A stretch of 64,000 nt of DNA from the NCBI RefSeq assembly GCF_020483305.1, contig NZ_JACWAB010000008.1, positions 43,889 through 107,888 on the forward strand. The letters run 5' to 3'. Both the position numbers and the translations under genes were made by a program. The stretch comes from Arthrobacter sp. UM1 (lineage in GTDB: Bacteria; Actinomycetota; Actinomycetes; Actinomycetales; Micrococcaceae). Every line of letters starts with the position of its first letter. The first letter of the stretch is position 1. The notes beneath the pieces are model-generated. The model was not told the DNA's origin. It did no database searches and saw only the letters and a list, made by a program, of their open reading frames with translations. Shown here piece after piece: positions 44,723 to 53,594 of this stretch.

Positions 44723-45748
44723 TCAGAAGTAGGTGTCCCCCTTGTTCTGGAAGGTGACCACGGAGCCGTCGATCCGAAGCTGGTTGTTGATGCGGTCACC
44801 CGCGCCGCCGTCGCGGGCGTGCAGGGTGATGAGCGCCTTGTGATTCCTGAGCTGCCGGTAGAGCGCCGCAGGGTTGAGCTCGAACTGCCAGTGCCAGACG
44901 ACGTCGCCCGGCTTGAAGGCTTCCCCCGTCTTCGGCTCCTTGACGAGGCGCTCCTTGAGGTAGTTGGCCCGCGGGGCGTTGATGCTCATCTGGCGCACCT
45001 TGCGGATCTGGTTCTGACCGCCCTTGGCGCGCAGCACCTCGAAGTTGCTCACGTAGCTGGTGTTCTCCACCGGGGCTGCGCAGCCGCCGACGGGCTGCGT
45101 GTTCTCCCGCACCTCCACGTTGAGCGAGACGGTGACGCCTGCCCAGCCGTCGATGCCGCCCTGGATGATGTCCGTGTAGTGGACCGACCAGCGGTTCCAC
45201 GGCGTGCACGCTTCCGGCGTGGGCTGCACCGGCTGGGTCGGCCGTGTCGGCTGGGTCGGCTTCGGCGAGGGCGAGGCCACCGGCTTGTCGGAGCGCGTCA
45301 CCACGTTCTTGCAGCCGGGGTTCTCGGCATCCCAGGCGGCGTCGTCCGCCTTGTAGGCCTGGTAGGCCTGCATCTGCTTCAGGTACTCGGCGCGCTGCTG
45401 CGCCAGGGCATCGCGGTTCCGGCGCTCGGTGCGCCAGGTGCGGCAGGTCGCGTCAGGACGGTTGTTGCTGTCCGTGCAGCCGCGCGGCTGCGGGCGCAGC
45501 GTGGGCACCACGGGCTCCGCGCCCTTCGGCTTGGAGACCCGGTAGGGACGCGGCCGCGTGATCGCGGACTGATTGCAGGGCGGCGTTGAGGCGGCCGAGG
45601 CCGGGGCCGCCGTCGTCGCCATGACGGCCGGGACGGACCACACCGCCGCCGCGGCAACGCGCCGGCGGGACGTGGAGACAGAAGAGGTGTTCGGCAAGAT
45701 CCTGCCGGTTTCGGAGCGCACTGCTCCCTGGGAGGGGGTGGGGGTCAC
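44723..45748 (-). CDS. Tat-exported six-cysteine protein, array paralogue 5 of 5
   Basis: 341 residues, the most divergent copy and the first reached after purC. The signal has three arginines ('STSRRRVAAAAVWSVPAVMA', site 'APASA'). The mature part has 'PPCNQSAITRPRPYRVSKPK', 'RGCTDSNNRPDATCRTWRTE', 'YLKQMQAYQAYKADDAAWDA', 'ENPGCKNVV', a short P-T-R-P-T-Q hinge, and a C-terminal domain from 'ACTPWNRWSVHYTDIIQGG' to 'INNQLRIDGSVV'. All six cysteines keep their places. GTG 45748 aligns with the others. Its codon use is more GC-rich than that of copies 1-4. Confidence 0.85.
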   Translation of the reverse strand: MTPTPSQGAVRSETGRILPNTSSVSTSRRRVAAAAVWSVPAVMATTAAPASAASTPPCNQSAITRPRPYRVSKPKGAEPVVPTLRPQPRGCTDSNNRPDATCRTWRTERRNRDALAQQRAEYLKQMQAYQAYKADDAAWDAENPGCKNVVTRSDKPVASPSPKPTQPTRPTQPVQPTPEACTPWNRWSVHYTDIIQGGIDGWAGVTVSLNVEVRENTQPVGGCAAPVENTSYVSNFEVLRAKGGQNQIRKVRQMSINAPRANYLKERLVKEPKTGEAFKPGDVVWHWQFELNPAALYRQLRNHKALITLHARDGGAGDRINNQLRIDGSVVTFQNKGDTYF

Positions 45749-45802
45749 GGGGGTGATCTTTCGACTCGTGCGAGATGACGGGTGTCATCAGGACGAGACA
45801 GC

Positions 45803-45808
45803 AAGGTA
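45803..45808 (-). promoter_or_regulatory. -10-like element of array gene 5
   Basis: TACCTT on the minus strand, 54 bases before the start codon of array gene 5. Confidence 0.5.
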
Positions 45809-45864
45809 CACGGTGGTTTTTTATTCCGCCAAGAAGATGAAGCTTTGTTACGGACTCCTACGCC

Positions 45865-45894
45865 CGCAGCCGGTGTGCTATAGACCCGGCTGCG
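45865..45894 (-). terminator. Terminator at the 3' end of purC
   Basis: A perfect 9-bp stem (CGCAGCCGG at 45865-45873 with 45886-45894). The purC stop codon lies in its 12-base loop. Confidence 0.6.
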
Positions 45895-46873
45895 CTGGCC
45901 GCTGGGCCCCCCGCTGCGCCTCCCGCCGCGGTGACTCGAAGCGGCGGCCCGTGAGGCGCTCGTAGGCCTCGATGTAGCGGGCGCGGGTCTTCACCACGAT
46001 CTCCTCGGGCAGCGCGGGCGGCTCCTCGCCGGAGGCCTTGTCCCAGCCGGAGTCCGGGCCGGTGAGCCAGTCGCGGACGAACTGCTTGTCGAAGCTCGGC
46101 TGCGCCCGCCCCGGCTCGTAGTCCTCCACGTCCCAGAAGCGCGAGGAGTCCGGGGTGAGGACCTCGTCCCCCAGGGTGATCTCGCCCGAGGCCGGGTCCA
46201 CGCCGAACTCCACCTTGGTGTCCGCGAGGATGATGCCCCGCTCCCGCGCGATCTCCTCCGCCCGCGCGTAGACGTCCAGCGTCAGGTCCCGCAGGGCGGC
46301 GGCGTTCTCCGCGCCGATGCGGCGCTCGGTCTCGGCGAAGGTGATGTTCTCGTCGTGCTCCCCCACCTCGGCTTTGGCGCTCGGCGTGTAGATCGGCTCG
46401 TCCAGGCGGGAGCCGTCCACGAGCCCGTCCGGCAGCGGGATGCCCGTCACGGTGCCGGACTCGCGGTACTCCGCAAGGCCCGAGCCGGTCAGGTAGCCGC
46501 GCGCGATGCACTCCACCGGGAACATGTCCAGCTTCCGGCAGACCATCGCCCGGCCGGCCACGGCCTCCGGGACGTCCGTGGAGATGACGTGCCCGCGGAC
46601 CGGGCGGCGGCCCTCGGAGGGCTCCGCGAGGCGCTCGAACCACCAGAGGCTGAGCGCCGTGAGCACCGCGCCCTTGTCCGGGATCTCGCTCGTCAGGACG
46701 TGGTCATAGGCGGAGATGCGGTCCGAGGCCACCACGAGCACCCGGTCCGTGACGGACGCGTCCTCCGGCTCGTAGAGGTCCCGCACCTTGCCCGAGTACA
46801 CGTGCCGCCATCCCGGCAGCTCCGGGGCGGTCACCTTCAGGCCCCGCTGGGACTGGTCTTCCGCTGCGCTCAT
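45878..46873 (-). CDS. purC: Phosphoribosylaminoimidazole-succinocarboxamide synthase
   Basis: A 331-residue SAICAR synthetase that joins CAIR and aspartate in purine synthesis. Family motifs are 'YSGKVRDLYEPEDASVTDRV', 'VASDRISAYDHVLTSEIPDK', 'VECIARGYLTGSGLAEY', 'ILADTKVEFGVD' and 'LTPDSSRFW'. An Arg/Gln/Ala-rich tail of about 20 residues ends the protein. ATG 46873 is preferred over ATG 46888 because GGAGGA stands 8 bases before it. The gene lies 60 bases downstream of purD on the same strand, so the two may form an operon. Confidence 0.95.
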   Translation of the reverse strand: MSAAEDQSQRGLKVTAPELPGWRHVYSGKVRDLYEPEDASVTDRVLVVASDRISAYDHVLTSEIPDKGAVLTALSLWWFERLAEPSEGRRPVRGHVISTDVPEAVAGRAMVCRKLDMFPVECIARGYLTGSGLAEYRESGTVTGIPLPDGLVDGSRLDEPIYTPSAKAEVGEHDENITFAETERRIGAENAAALRDLTLDVYARAEEIARERGIILADTKVEFGVDPASGEITLGDEVLTPDSSRFWDVEDYEPGRAQPSFDKQFVRDWLTGPDSGWDKASGEEPPALPEEIVVKTRARYIEAYERLTGRRFESPRREAQRGAQRPAQPGL

Positions 46874-46933
46874 CGGCGTCTCCTCCATGTCTGCCTCGAC
46901 GTCGTCGTTCCTCAGGGCCTCGCGGCCGGCGGT

Positions 46934-48274
<1,341 letters not shown>

Positions 48275-48302
48275 GTCCCCCACCCTACCGGGGGCTGAAA
48301 AG

Positions 48303-48317
48303 TTGGGATTTTCCCAA
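48303..48317. promoter_or_regulatory. Palindromic operator before the XRE/metallopeptidase gene
   Basis: TTGGGA-TTT-TCCCAA, a perfect 6-bp inverted repeat, lies 9 bases before the -10 box of the downstream gene. Position and symmetry suggest autoregulation by the XRE domain it precedes. It is also in the purD promoter region. Confidence 0.6.
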
Positions 48318-48325
48318 TTCGCGGG

Positions 48326-48331
48326 TAGCAT
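48326..48331 (+). promoter_or_regulatory. -10 box of the XRE/metallopeptidase gene
   Basis: TAGCAT ends 6 bases before ATG 48338 with no Shine-Dalgarno sequence, so transcription should begin at the start codon. Confidence 0.55.
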
Positions 48332-48337
48332 TCCTCC

Positions 48338-49426
48338 ATGAGCACGATCGCCACGCGCGCCAAAGCCCTGGTCGAGGCCTCCCCGCGCACGCAAGCTGAC
48401 ATCGCCGCCTCCATCGAGATGAAGCCTGACGCCTTCTCGCGCGCCTTGAACGGCAGCCGCGGATTCGGTGCGCTCGAGCTGGCGGACCTGGCACGCGAGC
48501 TGGATGCGGACCTGCACCAGCTCATCACTGGCGAGCCTGATCCCTCGCGCCTGCTCGTCTCGGCGCGTCACAGCTATGACCACGCGACGGGCAAGCGGGC
48601 AGTGGCCTCGCTCGAGCAGGACAGAACCGTCCTGGAGTCGATTCGCCTGGTCTACAAACAGGCTGATCCGGTCCCGCCCTCGCCACGCCTGCCCGGCTCG
48701 GGGGAAGAGATGCGGACCGCTCTCGGCCCGGGCTTTCCCCGCGAGCTGGGCGTCCAGGCGGAGAGCATGGGAGTCGATGTCCTTCGGCTCGAGGAGATCG
48801 GCACCGCATGGTCTGGATCCCTGCTCGGCCGCAATCTGATTGTGGTGCCTTCCTCGACGAACTGGTTCCGCCAGAATTGGGATCTCGCTCACGAGCTCGG
48901 CCACCTCGCACTCGGACACCCGGGCACCGGTCTGGGCGAACAGCCGGTCGCGGCGCTGGAAAGCCGGGCGAACGCGTTCGCCGCTGACCTCCTCCTCCCA
49001 GAGGACGCTGTGCGAGCGTTTGCCGAGGACAACCCCGGACCGGGGGACCTCGCTTCTTTCCTCTGGACGAGCGGAGTCTCGGCGGCGGCCTTGTCGACGC
49101 GGCTGAACGCACTCCGGATCGGCCTGCCGGCCGAGACCCGCAACCTGCTGGACGGCGCCAAGACCCAAGCCATCCTGCGCGCACACGGAGGCTTTGCCCA
49201 CGGCCCAGGCGAACTCGACCCGATCACAGCACGCATGGAAGCCGCGAACCTCCGGCGCTTCCCAGCCTGGCTGGTGAACACGCACACAGAGCGCGTGGCG
49301 GCCGGATCCCTGGCCAAGGGATCACTCGCGTGGATGCTCGGCACACCGCCCGAGGACCTGGAGCTCGATGAGCCGGACCGTGAAGCCCGGCTGTCCGTCC
49401 AGGAGCTCGAGGACCTTCTCGGCTGA
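48338..49426 (+). CDS. XRE helix-turn-helix fused to ImmA/IrrE-type zinc metallopeptidase (COG2856)
   Basis: A 362-residue fusion. The N-terminal XRE domain is 'TQADIAASIEMKPDAFSRAL' to 'LARELDADLHQLITG'. The metallopeptidase has 'WDLAHELGHLALGHPG' (H-E-x-x-H near 185) and the downstream Glu in 'ALESRANAFAADLLLPEDAV'. Such proteins are antitoxin-like repressors whose peptidase may relieve repression by cleaving a partner. A PIN-like gene starts 4 bases after the stop, which fits the Xre-COG2856 toxin-antitoxin group. A palindromic operator precedes the gene. Confidence 0.85.
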   Translation: MSTIATRAKALVEASPRTQADIAASIEMKPDAFSRALNGSRGFGALELADLARELDADLHQLITGEPDPSRLLVSARHSYDHATGKRAVASLEQDRTVLESIRLVYKQADPVPPSPRLPGSGEEMRTALGPGFPRELGVQAESMGVDVLRLEEIGTAWSGSLLGRNLIVVPSSTNWFRQNWDLAHELGHLALGHPGTGLGEQPVAALESRANAFAADLLLPEDAVRAFAEDNPGPGDLASFLWTSGVSAAALSTRLNALRIGLPAETRNLLDGAKTQAILRAHGGFAHGPGELDPITARMEAANLRRFPAWLVNTHTERVAAGSLAKGSLAWMLGTPPEDLELDEPDREARLSVQELEDLLG

Positions 49427-49430
49427 CACC

Positions 49431-50000
49431 ATGGCGCTCCTGGTCTTCACCGACACCACCGCTCTCATCAATCTGTTCCTCGTCCGGCAGCTGGACCTGC
49501 TGGAGCAGATCGCCCCGGGAAACGGACGGTGGACGCAGACGGTTCGGCGAGAATGTCTCCACCGCGAGAAGCGAGAACGCGAAAACCCCTTAAGCAGGGT
49601 CCAGCTGGACGGACTCACTGAAGCCGTGGACAGTGTCCTCGGGGAGCCGCTGACGCCGGAGGAATCCGAGCACCGCGCGATTCGAGACCTGCGGCGGTCC
49701 ATGGCCTCCCCCGGTGATGCGGAAGACCAGCATCTGGGCGAAGCCGAGGTCATCACGATCATCCGCAAGCGTTTCCTGGAGGCCCTCCTTGTCACCGACG
49801 ATGCCGGCGCGGCGAAGCATGCTCAAGGAAATCCACGGTGCATTGACACCTGGGACATCCTGCGGTTTGCCCTGAGGAAAGGCCTGGTCAGCGAAGCCCA
49901 GCTGCACCAGTTTCGCAGCGACCTCCGCTACTACGGGAGGGTTCCTGCCCGAAGCTTTGTCCATGACCCGGAGGAGTTCTCCCGCTGGCTCCACCGCTGA
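49431..50000 (+). CDS. PIN-like RNase domain protein, putative toxin
   Basis: A 189-residue protein with PIN-type acidic residues: Asp8 in 'FTDTTALINLF', Glu in 'HLGEAEVITIIRK' and the Asp pair in 'LLVTDDAGAAKHA'. This is the usual order D...E...D-D for metal-dependent RNases. It starts 4 bases after the XRE/metallopeptidase gene, ATG with GGCTGACACC upstream, so it is almost surely co-translated. It is longer than VapC toxins (about 130 residues), with an extra C-terminal helical segment. The target RNA is unknown. Confidence 0.75.
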   Translation: MALLVFTDTTALINLFLVRQLDLLEQIAPGNGRWTQTVRRECLHREKRERENPLSRVQLDGLTEAVDSVLGEPLTPEESEHRAIRDLRRSMASPGDAEDQHLGEAEVITIIRKRFLEALLVTDDAGAAKHAQGNPRCIDTWDILRFALRKGLVSEAQLHQFRSDLRYYGRVPARSFVHDPEEFSRWLHR

Positions 50001-50025
50001 CCCGGACTCGTGCCCGCTCGCTTGT

Positions 50026-50074
50026 GCACCCTCTGGTGTCAGGATTCCGCCCGAAAGCTGACACCAGAGGGTGC
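50026..50074. repeat. Intergenic hairpin, family B copy 3
   Basis: A perfect 17-bp inverted repeat (50026-50042 with 50058-50074), arm GCACCCTCTGGTGTCAG, followed by half-sites GGGTGCGCAAG near 50091 and 50111. Confidence 0.94.
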
Positions 50075-50145
50075 TTAAGGGGGAGAACCGGGTGCGCAAG
50101 CGGGAGAACAGGGTGCGCAAGGAGTGCAAAGGCCTCCGAAGCGGC

Positions 50146-50151
50146 CATAAT
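50146..50151 (+). promoter_or_regulatory. -10 box of the asparaginase gene
   Basis: CATAAT ends 7 bases before ATG 50159; leaderless spacing. Confidence 0.5.
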
Positions 50152-50158
50152 GGTCAGC

Positions 50159-51163
50159 ATGGCTGAAACCTTCCGAGCAGACGAGGCCGTCGAGCTGGCC
50201 CAGTACGTCCGCGGCGAGTTCGTCGAATCGCGGCACATCGGCTCCGCCGTCGTGATCGGGCCGGACGACGAGACGCTGGTGCAGCTCGGCAACACCACCG
50301 CGCCCGTGTTCGCCCGCTCCACGGTCAAGCCGTTCCAGGCGATCGCCGCGATGGAGCTGCGCGTGCCCCTCCGCGGCCCGCAGGTGGCGCTGGCGGCGGC
50401 GAGCCACAGCGGCTCGCTCGAACACCAGGACGTGGTCCGGGGCATGCTCGCCAAGGCGGGGCTCACGCCGGAGGACCTCCGCTGCCCCGCCGCCTGGCCG
50501 GAGGACGAGGCCGCCAAGGAGGAGGCCCTCCGCTCCGGACTCGGCCAGACCCGCCTCGCCTTCAACTGCTCCGGCAAGCACGCCGCGTTCCTCTGGGCCT
50601 GCACCGAGAACGACTGGGACACGGAGACCTACCTCGACCCCGAGCACCCCGTGCAGCAGCGCGTGGCCAAGGTGATCGAGGAGTACACGCAGGAGAAGCC
50701 GAGCGCCTGGTCCGTGGACGGCTGCGGCGCCCCTGTGCCGGCCGTGTCCCTCCGGGGCCTCGCGGCCGCGTTCAGCACCCTGGCGCAGTCCCGGCTGGAC
50801 CTCTCCCGCAACGCCCGCGCCATGACCGTGGCCACCACGATGCTCGACTACCCCTGGGCCGTCCAGGGCCACGGCCTCCCGAACACGGTGGTCATGGAGG
50901 ACCTCGGCGTCATCGCCAAGCTCGGGGCCGAGGGCCTGCTCGTGCTCGGCGCGGAGGACGGCACCGCCGTCGCCCTCAAGGTCCTCGACGGCTCGCAGCG
51001 CGCGACGACGATGGTGGGCGTCTCCCTCCTCGCCGCCGTCGGCGCGATCTCGCAGGAGCAGGCCGGCGGGGTCCTCTCCAAGGTGATGAAGCCGGTCATG
51101 GGCGGGGAGCGGCCGGTGGGGTCCCTGCGCCTCGGCGAGCCCGTCGCGGACCTCTTCCGCTGA
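50159..51163 (+). CDS. Asparaginase II-family protein (Rhizobium-type, ReAII-like)
   Basis: A 334-residue enzyme of the Asparaginase_II family, unrelated to E. coli AnsA/AnsB. 'VFARSTVKPFQAIAAMEL' holds the S-x-x-K nucleophile pair, 'AAASHSGSLEHQDVVRGML' the second serine, and 'LAFNCSGKHAAFLWAC' with 'SVDGCGAPVPAVSL' the Cys/Lys/Cys zinc-site residues known in ReAV. The expected reaction is asparagine to aspartate and ammonia. ATG 50159 sits 7 bases after a -10 box; an upstream in-frame ATG at 50150 overlaps that box. The stop overlaps the next ATG (TGATG). Confidence 0.88.
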   Translation: MAETFRADEAVELAQYVRGEFVESRHIGSAVVIGPDDETLVQLGNTTAPVFARSTVKPFQAIAAMELRVPLRGPQVALAAASHSGSLEHQDVVRGMLAKAGLTPEDLRCPAAWPEDEAAKEEALRSGLGQTRLAFNCSGKHAAFLWACTENDWDTETYLDPEHPVQQRVAKVIEEYTQEKPSAWSVDGCGAPVPAVSLRGLAAAFSTLAQSRLDLSRNARAMTVATTMLDYPWAVQGHGLPNTVVMEDLGVIAKLGAEGLLVLGAEDGTAVALKVLDGSQRATTMVGVSLLAAVGAISQEQAGGVLSKVMKPVMGGERPVGSLRLGEPVADLFR

Positions 51164-51525
51164 TGCCGGCCAAGCGCAGGATCGAGCCCGCCGCGGGCCG
51201 CGCCGCGCTCGAGGCCTGGTCCCGGGATCCCGAGGGCGCGCCCCGGCCCACGCTCGCCACGGCGGTGCGGTACCTGCTCGAGGAGCTGGCGATCGCCCAC
51301 CCCGGGAACTCCGTGGAGGTGCGGGTGCCGCCGTTCGGCGTGGCCCAGTGCATTGAGGGGCCGCGGCACACGCGCGGGACGCCCCCGAACGTCGTGGAGA
51401 CGGACGCCGCCACGTTCATGGGCCTCGCCTCCGGGCGGCTCACATGGGAGGAGGCCACCGCCTCGGGGCGGCTCTCCGTCTCCGGCACCCGCGCCGATGT
51501 GTCCCGGCACTTCCCCCTCTTCTAG
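51163..51525 (+). CDS. Sterol-carrier-like protein (SCP2/MDMPI-type fold)
   Basis: A 120-residue basic protein. 'VEVRVPPFGVAQCIEGPRHT' and 'VVETDAATFMGLASGRLTWE' followed by 'SGRLSVSGTRADVSRHFPLF' are the standard pattern of actinobacterial sterol carrier-family proteins found beside purine genes, where the beta sheet and last helix bind a lipid-like ligand. The ligand is unknown. ATG 51163 shares a base with the asparaginase stop. Confidence 0.8.
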   Translation: MPAKRRIEPAAGRAALEAWSRDPEGAPRPTLATAVRYLLEELAIAHPGNSVEVRVPPFGVAQCIEGPRHTRGTPPNVVETDAATFMGLASGRLTWEEATASGRLSVSGTRADVSRHFPLF

Positions 51526-51528
51526 ACT
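51523..51528 (+). promoter_or_regulatory. -10 box of the small membrane protein gene
   Basis: TAGACT ends 7 bases before ATG 51536 and contains the stop codon of the preceding gene. Leaderless spacing. Confidence 0.5.
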
Positions 51529-51535
51529 GGACGGC

Positions 51536-51994
51536 ATGCCGAGCGATTCCCCGCAGACCCCTGTCCAGCCCGAGCCCCGGGACGCCGAGCGCCCCGAGCC
51601 GGGGGACGAGCGCCGCGTGCAGGAACCCGCACCCCGGGACGCCGAGCCGCAGCAGGCCCGCGTGAGGACGGCGCCCCGGATCATGCCGTTCGTGGGGCTG
51701 GGCGCGGTGCTGGGCATCCTCGTGGCGCTCTTCAGCGCGATGCTCGGCCCGGGCAGCGAGGACTACTCGCGCGGCGCGGCCTTCGGGTACTTCGCCATGC
51801 TGTTCGGCATGATCGGCGCAGGCGTCGGCGCGCTCGCCGCGCTCATCCTGGACCGGATCAGCCTCAAGCGCTCGGAGTCCGTGCGCCTGCGCCCCGTGGA
51901 GGAGGCGGAGGAGTCTCGCGAGCCCGCGGGCCGCGCAGCCGAGCCGCGCACTGACGGGCCTCGCGCGGACGATTCGGCCCCCTCAGCTCCGTGA
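51536..51994 (+). CDS. Small two-helix membrane protein of unknown function
   Basis: A 152-residue protein with a Pro/Glu/Arg-rich N-terminus (1-40), two membrane helices ('MPFVGLGAVLGILVALFSAM' and 'MLFGMIGAGVGALAALILD') separated by 'GPGSEDYSRGAAFGYF', and an acidic disordered tail. This pattern is common next to purF in Micrococcales, where the protein is annotated only as hypothetical. ATG 51536 was set by the -10 box. Confidence 0.75.
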   Translation: MPSDSPQTPVQPEPRDAERPEPGDERRVQEPAPRDAEPQQARVRTAPRIMPFVGLGAVLGILVALFSAMLGPGSEDYSRGAAFGYFAMLFGMIGAGVGALAALILDRISLKRSESVRLRPVEEAEESREPAGRAAEPRTDGPRADDSAPSAP

Positions 51995-52007
51995 GAGAAT
52001 AGGCCAC

Positions 52008-53594
52008 ATGGCACGCGGCGACGGACAGCTCAACCATGACCTCCTCCCGGATGAGAAGGGCCCGCAGGACGAATGCGGCGTCTTCGGCGTCTGGGCCCCC
52101 GGCGAAGAAGTCGCCAAGCTGACGTACTACGGGCTCTACGCCCTGCAGCACCGCGGCCAGGAGTCCGCGGGCATCGCCGTCTCGGACGGCAAGCGGATCG
52201 CCGTCTACAAGGACATGGGCCTCGTCTCCCAGGTCTTCGACGAGTCCACGCTCAACTCCATGACCGGCCACATCTCCATCGGCCACTGCCGCTACTCCAC
52301 CACCGGCTCCTCCCACTGGTCCAACGCCCAGCCGACCCTCGGCGCCACGCACCACGGGACCGTGGCGCTCGCCCACAACGGCAACCTCACCAATTCGGCG
52401 GACCTCATGGACATGATCCGCACGACGACGGGCGTGCCCCAGCGTGGCGAGATCGCCCAGGGCAACACCACGGACACCGCGCTTGTGACCACGCTGCTCG
52501 GCGGGCTCGAGACCGAGTCTCTCGAGGACGCCGCCATGGAGCTGCTGCCCAAGATCCAGGGCGCCTTCTGCTTCGTCTTCACGGACGAGCACACGCTCTA
52601 CGCCGCCCGTGACGCCCACGGCGTCCGCCCGCTCGTCCTCGGCCGGCTCGAGCGCGGGTGGGTCGTGGCCTCCGAGCAGGCGGCCCTGGCCACCGTCGGC
52701 GCGAGCTTCATCCGCGAGGTGGAGCCGGGCGAGCTCATCGCCATCGACGAGAACGGCGTCCGCTCCCAGCGCTTCGCCCAGCCCACCCCGGCCGGCTGCG
52801 TGTTCGAGTACGTCTACCTCGCGCGTCCCGACGCGGAGATCAACGGCCGGTCCGTGTACGAGTCCCGCGTGGAGATGGGCCGCCAGCTCGCGCGGGAGAA
52901 CGCCCATGAGGCCGACGTCGTCATCCCCGTCCCCGAGTCCGGCACCCCCGCGGCCGTGGGGTACGCGGAGGAGTCCGGCATCCCGTTCGCGCACGGGTTC
53001 GTCAAGAACGCCTACGTGGGCCGCACGTTCATCCAGCCGTCCCAGACGCTGCGGCAGCTCGGCATCCGGCTGAAGCTCAACGCCCTGCCCTCCGTCATCC
53101 GGGGCAAGCGCGTGGTGGTGGTGGACGATTCGATCGTCCGCGGCAACACGCAGCGCGCCATCGTGCGGATGCTGCGCGAGGCCGGCGCGGCCGAGGTCCA
53201 CGTCAAGATCTCCTCCCCGCCGGTGCAGTGGCCGTGCTTCTACGGCATCGACTTCGCCTCCCGCGCGGAGCTCATCGCCTCCGGCGCCTCCTTCGAGGAG
53301 ATCCGCGCCTCGATCGGGGCGGACTCGCTCGCGTACATCAGCGAGGACGGCATGATCGCCGCCACCCGGCAGAAGCGCGAGCGCCTCTGCACGGCCTGCT
53401 TCACCGGCGAGTACCCCATCCAGCTCCCCGAGGACTCCCGCCGCGGCAAGAACATCCTCGAGCGCACGCCGGACGGCGAGCCGAACGACGGCGAGCACGA
53501 GGGCTCCGACGGGTGCGACCCGGGACCCGACGCCGAGTTCGCCAACGTCCTCTCCCCCGTCGAATCCGCACCTCTGAAAGGCACCCATGACTGA
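52008..53594 (+). CDS. purF: Amidophosphoribosyltransferase
   Basis: A 528-residue enzyme for the first committed step of purine synthesis. The precursor starts with a propeptide ending before 'CGVFGVWAPGEEVAKL', whose Cys becomes the N-terminal nucleophile. 'YGLYALQHRGQESAGIAV', 'HNGNLTNSADL', the PRPP loop 'VVVVDDSIVRGNTQRAIVRM' and 'CTACFTGEYP' (Fe-S or structural cysteines) are in place. ATG 52008 has no SD; GAGAAT lies 7 bases before it. A Gly/Asp/Glu-rich tail is added at the C-terminus. The stop overlaps purM by 8 bases. Confidence 0.96.
   Translation: MARGDGQLNHDLLPDEKGPQDECGVFGVWAPGEEVAKLTYYGLYALQHRGQESAGIAVSDGKRIAVYKDMGLVSQVFDESTLNSMTGHISIGHCRYSTTGSSHWSNAQPTLGATHHGTVALAHNGNLTNSADLMDMIRTTTGVPQRGEIAQGNTTDTALVTTLLGGLETESLEDAAMELLPKIQGAFCFVFTDEHTLYAARDAHGVRPLVLGRLERGWVVASEQAALATVGASFIREVEPGELIAIDENGVRSQRFAQPTPAGCVFEYVYLARPDAEINGRSVYESRVEMGRQLARENAHEADVVIPVPESGTPAAVGYAEESGIPFAHGFVKNAYVGRTFIQPSQTLRQLGIRLKLNALPSVIRGKRVVVVDDSIVRGNTQRAIVRMLREAGAAEVHVKISSPPVQWPCFYGIDFASRAELIASGASFEEIRASIGADSLAYISEDGMIAATRQKRERLCTACFTGEYPIQLPEDSRRGKNILERTPDGEPNDGEHEGSDGCDPGPDAEFANVLSPVESAPLKGTHD

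Noticed and set aside
44489..45589. A 366-codon plus-strand frame opposite array gene 5
   Set aside because: Antisense of the Cys-rich gene; the minus-strand frame has the Tat signal and matches four paralogues.
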